The translations under genes were made by a program, and so were the position numbers. The notes below the pieces were generated by a model. The model was not told where the DNA came from, made no database searches, and was given only the letters and a program-made list of their open reading frames with translations. A stretch of DNA of 64,000 nt, taken from positions 8,308,001 through 8,372,000 of the forward strand of contig NC_065872.1 of the NCBI RefSeq assembly GCF_933775445.1. The letters are read 5' to 3'. This DNA is from Argentina anserina. Lineage: Eukaryota; Streptophyta; Magnoliopsida; Rosales; Rosaceae. Below, one piece after another: positions 25,011-38,012 of the stretch. Position 1 is the stretch's first letter. The number at the start of each line of letters is the position of its first letter.

Positions 25011-25676
25011 ATGTTATTTGAGTTATTTCTACTCGTTGTCTTCAACTTTCTCACGCACTGAAGTTATCATTCTCTTTTGATAAATATGCTTCGACTAAAG
25101 CACTACAAGTATGTCATATCACTCCTATGTGTCCATATTAACTGCACTTAAAACGTGCATAGCTCTTGTATGGCATGGCATGATTTCTCTAAAAATCTCA
25201 TTGAGAAATAAATTGCTGGCATCCTTGTTACTGAGCAGGCTAGGTCACAGAGTACGTTGCGATAGGAACAGAACAGTGACTTGCACATGGATGAGTTGAA
25301 GAAGGCATATGGAGCTCGATCGACCTGGAAAGATAGAGCAGAATTCTAAGCTTTAGATCCATATCACCAACAAAAGCAAAGAAAATTAAAGAAAGCTTTA
25401 CATCGTCTGGAATTCATTGATGAAGGACCACAATCACATTACATGAGAGCACCACATGCATGCATCAAAAGATTCATATCGATCGATCATTATTACTCTC
25501 TGTCTTCGTTGCCGACTGTTTCGTGTTCCATGCATGAACTCGAATGATCGAAGCACAAAATTAACCAGTTGTTTCTGGAGTATGGCCCTAAAAACCACGA
25601 GAATGCATGTGTAGGGCAATTTCAGAGGACTAATATTGATAATGAATAATGCATTAATAGATCGAAATCTGTGTTA

Positions 25677-25717
25677 ATCTGTCTTAGAATTTTTTTTTTG
25701 AATGGATCTGTCTTAGA
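25677..25717 (-). repeat. Micro-insertion with poly(T), flanked by 12-bp direct repeats
   Basis: ATCTGTCTTAGA at 25677-25688 is repeated exactly at 25706-25717. The 17 bp between are a T-run followed by GAATGG, that is an A-tailed insert on the minus strand. Confidence 0.5.
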
Positions 25718-25812
25718 TTTTTCTGGGGTGCTGTAAAAGACTGAAAGGGTTAGCTAGTATATTTAGATCAAGCCCGTAGTTTGCGAACTTTGTGGTTGTA
25801 GCCTTGTGGTGG

Positions 25813-26053
25813 ATATATATAGTGACTCTATCCAGAGTGAACATTCCCTTTGAAATTACAGAGTGAACCTTTACTTTGAAATTACAGAGTGAAGTTCCAA
25901 TTTTAGCACACTTTTCGGTTAAATTTTTTCATCATAAATAATTCAATATTTAGGTATGTTATTGAATATCATCTCTACAAAGTGTGCTAAAATTGGAACT
26001 TCACACTGTAATTTCAGAGTGAAGCTTCGCTCTGGAAGGAACTATATATATAT
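25813..26053. mobile_element. Foldback MITE of about 240 bp
   Basis: The two arms are long imperfect inverted repeats. A 24-bp core is perfectly inverted (25891-25914 against 25979-26002), and flanking blocks containing CCAGAGTGAA, GAAATTACAGAGTGAA and CTCTGGAAGG also pair. The ends run into TATATATA on both sides, so a TA target site is possible. Inside the left arm a 20-bp block with CTTTGAAATTACAGAGTGAA is duplicated in tandem. It has no coding capacity. Confidence 0.75.
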
Positions 26054-27517
26054 ATTTTTTTTTGCAAAAAGCATGCATATATAAAAGGGTTTCAGTCGGA
26101 TAAAAAGGTAGGAGCATCTGATGAAACTAGGCCAATGAGAGAGAACAAAACACAAACTATCAAAGGTATAAAGAGCTCCATATACGCGCAACTCCGCTCT
26201 TCTGTAAATCAAGTGCATCATGAGCAAAAACTTTAAGGTTTAGATGCGCTCTATGCGCCGTAAATCCGTAATAGATTATAGTGTTTTAAGTAAGTGGGAA
26301 ACTACAAATGATGTATATATGAAAACATCAGAGACAAAATATGCATGCAGATGCTTCTAGCTAAACATTCCTTACGTACACTTCGTGATGTAATGGCAAC
26401 CCGAGGCTTTGAAAATACTAGCATTTAACTTAGTTTGACGCCCCAAAAATGATATTCTAGACAATATAGACTTTTGATTTTATTGGTTCTCCCAGAACAT
26501 GCTTTAAATAGAAGAGATAAATTGGCCCATGCATCAAGATTGCAAGCAAAATAAAGATGCTTTGATCAAAGTGATCAAACATGATCAACAACTTTTGTGT
26601 ATTGCATTTCGAATTTTCGATATGTCTTTGAGTATAGACAGTCCCGGACCTGAGGTGAGGCCCGAGTAGCGGCCACATCAGCCCCAAAGTCTAGCATTTT
26701 TTTTTACATATATATAGTTTATATTTGAGATTTTTTTTTCAGATAATAAACTTAAGATAATTGAATAATTATAATCTAAATGGTTTGACTATGTTATCTA
26801 TTGAAAAAAAGTGATTGAGAAAGTTGATTATGTAAAGCTAATTAATACTTTCACATCTAAAACTACGAGACGAGTAATTTTTAAATAATCTTATAACAAA
26901 TTTGAGTGATTTCGAGTAATTTCAGTGATATATTTTAAAATTTAAAAATGATAAATTTTTTCTTATAATTTATCGTATGAAAAATATTTTATTAATTATT
27001 ATTCGTAGGTCCAATACGTGTTTATTTATCGATTTTTTATACTGTAGTACAACCAGGCCTCATTTTATGATCCCTCCTCGTGTTTCTAAATCTCAGGTCT
27101 CGCCATAGCATATATAACTAATATATAGGTTCATGAAAGACCAACCGGTCGCTGGCTGCAGTGTCGTCCCAAAAAAGAAAAATTAGTCACAATTAATCCA
27201 AACCAATGTGGAAGCAAGTCAAGCAACTTCTTTGTTTTCCCTAAGACATTGCCCAATTGCGTAATCATCTTGGAGTATAAATATTGCTTAAACTATTCAC
27301 ATTTCAACCAGCAACCATCTGAATCTTAATTATGGCTATCGAGTACGACCCTTTACCTATAGTTTAAACTTAAAGCAGAGAAATATGGCTTTACATGTAC
27401 AAAACTATGATGTTTTATAAGTTTAATCTTCAACCTCTTACGTACTCATGATAATTTCTGGATAACCAAGTTTGGTGCTATCGGTGGGAACCATATAAGA
27501 TCAATTCAATAAGCAGC

Positions 27518-27562
27518 AGATTAATTAACCCCTTTTTTTTGTCAGAAAGGAAGATTAATTAA
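27518..27562 (-). repeat. Micro-insertion with poly(T), flanked by 11-bp direct repeats
   Basis: AGATTAATTAA at 27518-27528 recurs at 27552-27562. The 23 bp between read CCCC, a T9 run, then GTCAGAAAGGA, that is an A-tailed insert on the minus strand. Confidence 0.5.
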
Positions 27563-28276
27563 GCTAATTACGTATCAGAGTCTTATGAAGAACCAGTCAA
27601 CGGCTGACAGAGTTATATTTTTTTGGTGTCATCGAAATTGGGAGAATCCAATGGATGAAGGATTTGAAGAGTTAGGTAATGAAAAATAAACCTAAAGACT
27701 TTGAAGTTGATCGATCTCTTCGTCTTTTTAATGTCGACCTTCATTTCGATCTTCATCAGAAATTAAGGACAGTTTCAACAAAGTATAAACTGCATTCCTA
27801 TCTGATTTAATCAAGAAATTGTGTTCATGAATTTTGTTTTTGTAATTTATTTATATACTAGGGTAAAAAAAGAAATAAACTTTTGTGTCTGATCTAGTCA
27901 CATACATAACCATACATCTACTACTATAAAACCAGTATCCAAGTACCACCAAATTACAAATGGACAGAAATGTCATTTTGTCATCAGTTTATCACAAACA
28001 AACATATGAATTGTTACGTAAAAAGCAAAATAAATAAAACTAAACGATAAATGTAGAAAAGAAACTTTAGTAATGGGTGGTGAGAAATTATGATCAAAAT
28101 AACTTCCACGGGTAAAATGCCAATATAATCATAATGCATACAAGTCGAGCCAATTCTACAAGAAATTCACCAAGAGAGACACATATGATAAGGTCACTGA
28201 TTACAAATTTACAATATCTTATAATATTATTTAACAACAAAACTCCTATAACGTAAAAACCGCAACCAACCACTAA

Positions 28277-28351
28277 ACTATACTGAACCAACCGGCAAGC
28301 TGCCGCAATGCGTAACTATATTGAACCAACGTGCAAGCTGCTGCGATCCGT
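28277..28351. repeat. Tandem repeat, two copies of about 37 bp
   Basis: Two adjacent copies share AACTATA, TTGAACCAAC or CTGAACCAAC, GCAAGCTGC and GCGATCCGT or GCAATGCGT. About 80 percent of positions agree. No function is apparent. Confidence 0.6.
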
Positions 28352-28809
28352 ACCAAATATAGTGCATAATGCAAATCACCAGTTACAAAGCCTAACTATT
28401 CCTTAAAAGAAGAGTTTCTTCATGAAACCCTAATGTTCATGTTCTTTCACTTCTATGATTTACCGAGATCCTGACATATACAGTGAAACAAAAGATGAAA
28501 CCGTTGTAGAACTATACAAGTATAACTGTATAATTACCAGTTGATTGTTTGTATATGTTAAGCCAAGTCACTAGTCTCACTACCTCGTATGGTAACAAAG
28601 AGGGGTCAATCTTCTTTCACCGCCCGGTAATCCCTGTCTTCACAACCATGTAGCTCGACGGGTTGAAATACCCTCCAGAACCAAGTGTACGGTCGAAGCC
28701 TGGAAGTTGGCCTTAAAAGCTGTGAACAGCGGCAAGTGTGTCAGTGTGAGCGTGCCTCCATTGAGGGCATTTTGGGAATACAAATCACATCGACAGCGAG
28801 CCAACACAA

Positions 28810-28835
28810 CCCCCCCCCCCCCCCCCCCCCCCCCC
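28810..28835. repeat. Poly(C) tract of 26 bases upstream of the kinesin gene
   Basis: An uninterrupted run of 26 C lies about 420 bp before the kinesin ATG, in or near its leader or promoter. Runs this long are rare in plant genomes and their length is error-prone in sequencing. Confidence 0.8.
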
Positions 28836-29252
28836 AACTACAACCACCACCGGCTTAGTTTGCCTTCTTCCTCACTCTCCGACTTTCACGGTTTCACCAG
28901 TCTCTGACTCAGTTGGTGTTAGCAGAGTCAAGAACAAGCAACCTTAGGATAGTGACACTGACTAGTTCATTGCTTCTTCTTCTCGTTCTTGTTCTTGACT
29001 TCTTGATGTTTGTTTGTTGCAACAGTCATATTCTATTCAAAAACGATTGCTAAACCCCGCCCTCTTCCCACTTTGCCATTATAACAACCAACACCACAAC
29101 TAATCTCCATCTATTAATCTTGTTGTTGGATCATTTTCTTCTTCTAACTGCAACTGACAGTTTACTAAGCTCTCCCTTAGCTTTTCTCGAGTACCCATCT
29201 TTTTTGGATTAGGCCATTCGTTTTGGGGTATGTTTTTGTGAGGTTTGATTCA

Positions 29253-32200
29253 ATGGAAGCCTCAGAGAATTGTAGTGTTAAGGTAGCTCTTCATATTCGA
29301 CCGCTTATTGGAGATGAACGCAGTCAGGGTTGTAAGGAATGCGTTACTGTTACACCCGGAAAGCCTCAGGTACTATATTTCTGATAAGGGATTGGGATTC
29401 TTGAACCTCAAATATGTGGTGGTTACTGTTTTTGGATATTCTGGGTTTTGTTTCTGAGGTGAATTTAGTGTAGAATTTGTCTCTTTCTGCATTTGGAAAA
29501 CCAATATTGCCTGCTTGATCAGTGAATTTGGGTTTTATGTTTGAATTTGATTTTCTGGTTCCCTTCTTCTGTGCGTTATTTGTATTGGTTCCCATCTTTT
29601 ATATCTCACTTTGTTAAAGCCCTACAAACTATATGGTCATGTTAAATTGTTTTTTTTCATATGGCACTCTTCTAAGACTACAATGGCATTTTGATGTTAA
29701 ATTGTTGGGTGACTTCTTTTCTGTAAAGTTTGCAACTTTTGGCTGATATATTTAGTTGCTGAGAGTGCCATATTTGTTGAGTATGGTGCAGATACAAATC
29801 GGGACACATTCCTTTACATTTGATCATGTCTATGGAAGCACGGGAGCTCCATCATCTGCCATGTTTGAGGAGTGCATTTCTCCACTCATTGATGGTTTAT
29901 TCCAGGGATACAATGCAACTGTGCTCGCTTACGGTCAGGTAATTTCTATCATATATAGAACATGTTGCATGCTCTATGTACTCTCATATAATTTTAACAA
30001 TCTACATGTATATGCTGCAGACAGGCTCCGGAAAGACATATACGATGGGAACTGGCTCTGGAGATGGCTGTCAGACTGGGTTGATTCCTAAAGTTATGAA
30101 TGCACTGTTCAGCAAGATTGATTATTTGAAGCATCAAACAGAATTCCAGTTGCAAGTATCTTTTATTGAGGTACAATCCTAGTATTTCCACATATATTGC
30201 CTCAATCTCGCCTTTCAATGAGCTTAAACCAATAGAATGATAGAAAAGAAATGGGAAAAAATGTTGTTGAAAAGGTGTGATAAATCAGATGATAGATTCC
30301 AAATGTATCTAATGTTTGAAGGGGTACTTAAAGGGAAACCATTGGCATTTTTTTTTTCTATTCTATCAAATGGCTATGTACTCTGTTTCTTCATAGACCA
30401 AGTTCTCACCCAATTGTTGTTATTTCTAAACAAAAGAATTAAGTAGAGGGTTTGAATTTTCAGATTCTGAAGGAAGAAGTCAGGGACTTGTTGGATTCTG
30501 TATCTTTGAGTAAATTGGATGCAGCAAATGGACATGCTGCCAAAATGAACACCCATGGAAGACATCCATTACAAATTCGTGAAACATCAAATGGAGCGAT
30601 AACACTAGCAGGATTAACTGAAGTTGCTGTTTCTTCATCACAAGAAATGGCTGCTTGCCTGGCACAAGGATCATTAAGCAGAGCAACGGCGAGTACAAAT
30701 ATGAACAACCAATCTAGGTAAACCTTGGATTCTAAGCTTTCTCTCCATTGACACGCATGATTAACTTTATTAATGGCTAAGTTTGAGTTCTGGGTCCTTC
30801 ATTTTGACACATATCAATGCATCAGGAAATGCTAGTTGAGGCCTAATTAGACAAGTGGTAGGTGATATTGCATTCTGGGAAATAATTTTGTTTTATCATT
30901 AAGGTTGATGCTTTTGACACAGCCATGTACAATGTTTACCAGTAAATTACTATCATCCATGATGACTGAATATCCTGAGAGATCAAGCTTCAAAAGTGGG
31001 AATGAACCTCTGCAGTGTGGGAACTTATCCATATAGTTTTGTTCCTTACGTCCTTTATATACTGAAATTGCATTAGTTTTGCATACAGAGATTTTCATTC
31101 TTAAACACTTATAGAGCAGTAAAATTCCAACTTCTAGAAAATGTTACCATGATTAGAATGTCCATTGTCCAATTTCGTAGCGAGTGTTTATAATCTAATT
31201 AATGGCATATGGTTCTCATTTTCATGTTTGTACTAGTCGGTCACATGCCATCTTCACAATCACATTGGAACAACTGCGAAAAATCCATTCAACTTTTCCT
31301 GGAAATGACACTCCAGATGAGGATATGGGTGAAGAGTATTTCTGTGCCAAGTTCCATTTGGTTGATCTTGCTGGATCAGAGCGAGCCAAAAGAACAGGGA
31401 CTGATGGTCATCGTCTTAAAGAAGGTTAGTAAACTTCTTTAGAATGTAATCTATGTCCCCTAGAATCTTTAATAATAAATTGTTGACTTGTGAATAGGTA
31501 TACATATAAACAAGGGACTTCTTGCACTTGGTAATGTCATCAGTGCATTGGGAGATGAGAAAAAGAGGAAAGAGGGCATGCATGTCCCTTACCGAGACAG
31601 TAAACTCACTCGGCTCTTGCAGGTTAGATAAACTGGAATCTAGTTTTTATGCCTGAGATATATTATCACGTAAAATTTTAATATTGTACATTCTGAGGCT
31701 GACATGACAACGATGATATGCCATATGCACAATCATTATATAATTTTTATATAAAGATATGCCTGATTGGGGAGTTACAACATTTTTGCATTAGAAAGTA
31801 TGCCTCTACTAATTAGAAGTTAAAGTGTATTAAACCCTGGATTAATAATCTATTATTCTACAGTACAAGTTAATCATTGCTGCATAAACTTAATCTTTCA
31901 GAGTATGAGCCAAAAATGTACGTCAAAGTAATGTCAAACTACAACTGTTTATCACATTTTCGTCATCTTGCAAAAAAGGGCCTACTTAATATATCTTTAT
32001 GTTCTGATCTGGTTTCAAATGTGTATCTTGGCAGGATTCACTTGGTGGAAACAGCAAAACAGTCATGATAGGTAATTGGTCTTGCACTGTTAATGCTACA
32101 TATATATATATATATTAATATATATTCCTACTTTCTTTGCGAAACATTTCATGGGGACTGAGTGTGCTTCTGTCCTCATTTTCTTTGTTTGAACTAGAGT

Positions 32201-34798
32201 TTCTGGGTCTTGGGTTTGCTTCACCTTTTGTTGAAGTCAGAGGCTTTCCATGAGTTTCTGACTATTGGTGAATTTGCTGTTCTTCCAGCTTGCATCAGTC
32301 CTGCTGATATCAATGGGGAGGAAAGTCTCAATACTCTTAAGTATGCAAATCGTGCTCGTAATATCCAGAACAAGCCTATTGTAAGTTTGTTAGCGTTCAC
32401 TTTCTCTATGACTATATTTGCTATAATTTCTTTCGAACACCGTTCGATATGCCTTTTGTAATGAATTCCGAAAATATTTTCCTATTTTGTTGTATAGGTT
32501 AACAGAGATGTGATATCCAATGAGATGCAGAAAATGAAAGAGCAGCTAAAGTTATTGCAGGCAGAGCTATGCACTCGTGGTGGAGGAGCTCAATTTGATG
32601 AAGTGCCGGTATTCTCCCAATAAAGAAATTTCACTGGTTTTGGATGGAGAAGCCTATGTGTCTTTTATACAGAATAAAATTTGGTTATGCAGGTTCTAAA
32701 GGAAAGGATTGCTTGGCTTGAGGCCAGGAATGAAGATCTTTGTCGAGAACTTGATAGATATCGGAGCAGATGTGCTGTTATGCAACCATGTGATGCAGAT
32801 ATGCAAGTATGTGATCATAATTTTTCTAACATGTCTTTGATATGCGATCTTCATATTGTGCAAATAAAAACTTGTAGTATAGCCATATGTTAAGCCTTGT
32901 ATCTCAATATGGGCCAAACTTTTGACCAATGGCCAATTAGCTTTGGACTATTTTATGGACTCAACATCCAGCTTTAACAATTATTTACAGTACTCAAGTG
33001 ACTTCAAATGTCTTCCATGACGATGATACTGTTATTATTATTATTATTGTTATTATTATTTTAATTATAATTGGACGGCATAGTTTACTTCGTAATACAG
33101 TTTTTACTATAACTGCTGTTGTCGTCCTCATGTTCCTAATTTCCTTTTGTCAGGAAGGCGACGCTTGTTCCACAAAAAGTGATGGACTTAAGAGGGGTTT
33201 CCAGAGTATTGACTCATCTGACTATCAGATGGGTGAAATTTCATCAGGTAAATTACTCAGTTTGGTTAATTTGGATCAGCTTAGAAGAATGATGTGCTTG
33301 ACCATGATACAGCCGAACTGAATATATTAGGGAGATTCTAATATTTTTCATATTGGTATAATTGCATATTTTGCAGGTGAAAATTCCGGAAAAATTAATG
33401 AAGTCACGAAAGAATGGGAGCATCAACGTCTGCAGAATAGTTTGGATATTGAGTTGAATGACTTAAACAAACGTTTGGAGCAAAAAGAGGTTCTTACACT
33501 CACTTATGGCTCCTGTTTAACTTGAAGAAAACTCCTATAATCCAAGTAATAAACTACTTATAGATTACATGATGATTTGTAGTAAACCTTATTGAACACT
33601 TCCCAGAGATCATTGTTTCAATCACATTAATCTTTCTGACATTGTTTTGGTTTTCTAGAAATAAAAGCTTTTTTTTATTTTTTATTTTTATGAATGTAAC
33701 TCTTTACTTCGTCTAATTCAAAATTTTTTTCTACTGTAGTCTGAGATGAGACTTTTTGGAGGACTTGACACTGTGGCACTGAAGCAGCACTTTGGAAAGA
33801 AAATCATGGAACTTGAGAAAGAGAAAAGAATTGTGCAGGTCAGATTGAAGATATGTGAATTATTTTGTTCTTCCAGTAAGCACTTACCTGTAGGCTGACA
33901 ATGGTAACAATCACAGCAAGAGAGGGATCGCTTGTTAACTGAAGTTGAGAGCCTTGCCTCTTCTAACTCTGACGGACAAGGACAAAAATTGAAAGATGTG
34001 CATGCACAAAAATTAAAAACTCTTGAAACACAGGTGAATGTGTATTGAAATTTCTTACTAACATTATGCTATTTATAGTTGTCCTGAATCCTGATGATTG
34101 ATTATTTTCATCATGAACTTCAGATTTCAGATCTTAAGAAGAAACAAGAAAACCAGGTTCAACTTTTAAGGGAAAAACAAAAAAGTGATGAAGCAGCAAA
34201 GAGACTGCAAGCTGAAATACAGTATATCAAATCTCAGAAGGTTTGTTCTCATTTTCTATACTTCATAAAGTTCTAGAAACAATACCAGAATTTATTTGAG
34301 ACGGTATAACTTTTCTTCATTGTTTTCTTGTTCTTTGTCGGCAGGTTCACTTGCAGCATAGAATTAAACAAGAGGCAGAAAAGTTTCGACAATGGAAGGC
34401 TTCTCGTGAGAAGGAATTACTACAGGTGCTTAATTTTCCATTAAAAAATAATTGACTTGTGAGTTATGAATTTTGCACCCCAATTCTCAATGGCTGGTGG
34501 ATCTCAATAGAAAAACAAAATTTTATTTCATTCATTTCATTGCAATATTATTGCAAAATGGGTGGTACTTTTATGCATACAGTGTGGAATTCTAAAATTT
34601 ATTTTATAATTAAGTTCCTCTTAGTACAGAGATTCTATAATTTATTTGGATTTGAATTCTGGTTATGATTTTTTCTCAAGCAGCTAAAAAAAGAAGGAAG
34701 GAGAAATGATTTTGAACGGCATAAACTTGAAGCTTTGAATCAGCAACAGAAAATGGTAAAGATTTTTTAAACTTGAAATTCATACTGACAGTTGAACA

Positions 34799-34834
<36 letters not shown>

Positions 34835-37055
34835 TTTTGATAGGACTTTTTAACAAGATATATGTTACATTTTCTTTGGTTAAGGACCTTTTTCGTTTGA
34901 TATGCGATTTATGTCTAATTTCACCAACCATATCAATGGTTGTTGCAGGTACTTCAAAGAAAGGCAGAAGAGGCAACAAATGCCACCAAGCGGCTTAAAC
35001 AATTGTTGGAAGCACGCAAATCTGTTATACGTGACAACTCAGGTAATATATGCGCTATTTGACGTGTTCGTTTGGTTCATAATTTTCAACTTGCATACAA
35101 CTGTCGTGTTCTCTCCAACAAGATGTTTGTAGTTCCAAGTGGTATCATTATAACATCCTATATTACTGTCTTCTCCTTCAGCTTACTCCAATGGACATTC
35201 CCCAGCCAACTCCAATGGGCATACTTCAGCTAGCCAGGTAAAGGTTTGTACTTTGCTTTTCATCATTGCTACGATTTTGGATTTTGATGTTCAAAAATCT
35301 GTATGACAAATTTAGCTTTAGCTCAGGATGTCATGATGAAAATTTCATCAACTCCTCACCTAAAAGTCTGTTATTATTGTTAGACTGGTTAATTGGTTTG
35401 TTATGTATATATTCTAGTAGAACGTTTGTATTTTTTCTGATAGAACATTAAGCTTAAGGTTCTTTTAAAATTGCCCTACAAAAGTTTCAATATGAGTTGT
35501 CTATCCAGGGAACTGAAAGATCTTTACAACGGTGGCTTGATCATGAGCTAGACGTCATGGTGCACGTGCACGAAGTTCGTCATGAATATGAGAAGCAACA
35601 GCAATTGTATGTATTCCTGTTTTCTTGTACTTTCTTCTTATGGAATATATTTAGACTGGCATTAAGAAGACTAATATTTTAGACGAGCTGCACTGGAAAA
35701 AGAGTTGGCTATGTTTAAACAAGCGAATCAGCTTTCTTCAGAAGGGCAGGGTGCCCAAATAGGAAAGAGTGTACCTTCCAGGTTCGTTAATTTCAGATAA
35801 TGCATTTATGCAGAGGTGATACAATCTCTATTCTATTTCTCTTAATTTGTTTCCAATCCATCAGAGTGTTGTCCATGTCACACAATGCACGGATGGCAAG
35901 AATAGCTTCACTCGAGAACATGCTGAGCATGTCTTCAAATGCTCTCATGGTGATGGCTACACAGCTGTCTGAGGCAGAAGAACGGGACCGGAGTTTAAGT
36001 GGTCGTGGACGGTGGAACCAAGTGCGTTCAATGGGTGATGCTAAGAACTTGCTTCAATATATATTTAACAGCGCTGCAGAAACAAGGTGATTATACGACA
36101 TAGATTGAATCTGATCCAATAAATCCACTATGATTAACTCTTCAATCTATCCTTCTCATTTATTCGTGATTCAGAATCTAATTTCCCTTTCAACTCATAT
36201 GTTTGGTTGGTTGTGCTAAATAGCAATTTTAGGAAACGAATGGTCATGATTAATGCTTTGGATTCATGTGTCAACAGATGCCAGTTGTGGGAGAAGAAAA
36301 TGGAAATCAAGGACATGGAAGATCAACTCAATGAGCTTGTACATCTACTTAGGAAAAGCGAATTACAGAGAAAGGAGCTTGTGAAGGAACAAAAGTTGAC
36401 AGAACAAGCTGTTGCTGTTGCTTTAAGTACACCCCCAGTTTCGGTGAGACCACCATGCTAAACTCGTCACATTTTAAATGTTTCTTGACTTGCAACCTTT
36501 TTTCATGATTCTCATCCTAATCTCTCATCAATTGTGATCATTTGCCCCCCCCCCCCCCCCCCAGCCGCTATTTTGTTTTTGGTATCTCAACACAAATGGA
36601 TATCTGCAGGGAAATCTACGCACTTCATTAAAGTACTTTGCGGATGACATGGGTGGACATTTGTCTCCAATATCACTTCCGGCACCAAAGCAGCTCAAAT
36701 TTACACCAGGAGTAGTAAGCAGTTCAGTTCAAGAGTCGGCAACATTTCTAAACCAGACACGAAAGGTAATTCTTTTTCTTTTGTACTATCTTTAATTTTG
36801 CTGGTCTCCTCCTTGTTTATGAAAATTGACTTTATTTTGTTGGCAAATTAGCAGCTGGTACCAGTCGGGCAACTGTCAATGAAGAAACTAGCAACAATGG
36901 GGCAAGCTGGGAAACTTCGGAGATGGAAGAGAAGTCACCATCAGTGGCTGCTACAGTTCAAATGGAAGTGGCAGAAGCCTTGGAAACTCTCAGAATGGAT
37001 CAAGCACAGCGATGAGACACTAATTAGATCAAGGTCTCGCCCCAAGGCTCACTAA
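29253..37055 (+). CDS. Kinesin-4 motor protein (KIN-4A / FRA1-like)
   Basis: Twenty-five exons join in frame to about 1039 residues: 29253-29369, 29792-29938, 30021-30170, 30464-30717, 31237-31424, 31498-31622, 32035-32071, 32289-32380, 32498-32608, 32693-32806, 33154-33247, 33377-33489, 33740-33838, 33917-34033, 34124-34240, 34345-34425, 34684-34755, 34949-35042, 35182-35237, 35509-35606, 35683-35781, 35865-36086, 36278-36443, 36610-36765 and 36855-37055. The N-terminal motor (about 10-375) has P-loop GQTGSGKT at residues 87-94, switch I SSRSH and switch [10 protein letters not shown]. Coiled coil dominates about 400-900. The Trp-rich C-terminus ([16 protein letters not shown]) and total length fit KIN-4A rather than the longer KIN-4C. 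FRA1-type motors walk to microtubule plus ends and affect cellulose order and wall delivery. The last acceptor is ambiguous by 3 nt (CAG repeat). Confidence 0.95.
36545..36562. repeat. Poly(C) tract of 18 bases in a kinesin intron
   Basis: An uninterrupted run of 18 C lies in the intron between exons 23 and 24, about 45 bp before the acceptor. It is the second long C run associated with this gene. Confidence 0.8.
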
Positions 37056-38012
37056 TTAGAAGTCACCATCTATAGATATGACGTGATGACTTCATTTCCA
37101 TAACTCCATAAGCTTCTCGATTTTGCTGTACATACATCTCACTGCCATGTATGATTCAAGATATGGCTTGGTGAAAACAGCTTTAACTGCAGGTAAGCTT
37201 TCTCTTGTTTCCAATATCCGCCAATTCTTGAAGAGAAACAGAACCTTAGCCATCTATTGCATGAATAGCATAATCCACGTTGTATGGTTATGCATGTAGG
37301 ATCATTCTAGGTGTGTTGTAAATTGGCAGACAGACGTTCCAGTGTCATCAGAGTTGGCCATGGTTTTCCATCAGAGGCAAACTTGCCATGCTAACAGTCC
37401 CGTAAAACTTGCATAAAGAATTTGGAGTGCTGCATCTGCTGAAGGAAGATACGCAAGAAAGAGGCGGTTTCTGTTACTGACATATGATGCTAATTGTTTG
37501 CCCAACTTGATTTTTGTTTTTGTACATTGTCATCAATAGAAAATTAGACTTCCTTGTATATAGCAGTGATATCACCACAGTTTCCAGTGTTTTATGCCAG
37601 TGTCATACCACGAAGTTTGGCAGAATATGGTGCTTTGAAATGTAATACCTCTTGTACGTACCCAAAGATCATAAAAATCAAGAAGAAATTTCAAATTATA
37701 ACTCCAGCAGAATTCATATCACCTCAATGACAGCTGAACTATGTTTCATGTCAATCTTAGCCAAATCTAGGAAGAAAGAATCATAAGCGGTTATAACTTC
37801 ATTATACACCTGCCATTAACAGAATCGTAGGAACACCATTACATGAATTCCTCAAGTTTGACCTGTAAATGAGTTGTTCAAACTTGGCCCTCGATCAAGT
37901 TGCCATCATAAACTTTTCCTCAGGAAATTCTCCAATGAGAGACGTGCAAGAACACTGCCTCCTGCATTTTTTTTTCTTCTTTGGATGCAATGCGGCAAAA
38001 CTTCAGACCTTA
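37056..38012. other. Spacer between convergent kinesin and receptor-kinase genes
   Basis: The spacer must hold both 3' UTRs. No additional gene is supported. An open frame at 37869-38297 is antisense to the receptor-kinase exon and is a shadow. Confidence 0.6.

Larger units (their letters stand above)
22418..29252. other. Intergenic region rich in small transposons
   Basis: No protein gene is supported between the divergent SCE1 and kinesin genes. The region includes the SCE1 promoter and leader (22418 to about 22520), a TIR element at 23941-25010, micro-insertions at 25677 and 27518, a foldback element at 25813-26053, a short tandem repeat at 28277-28351, and the kinesin promoter and leader with a 26-base C tract. 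Stretches not listed hold AT-rich DNA with no recognised feature. Confidence 0.6.

Noticed and set aside
31202..31442. Kinesin fragments as separate small genes
   Set aside because: These and similar open frames are exons of the single 25-exon kinesin gene, running into introns.
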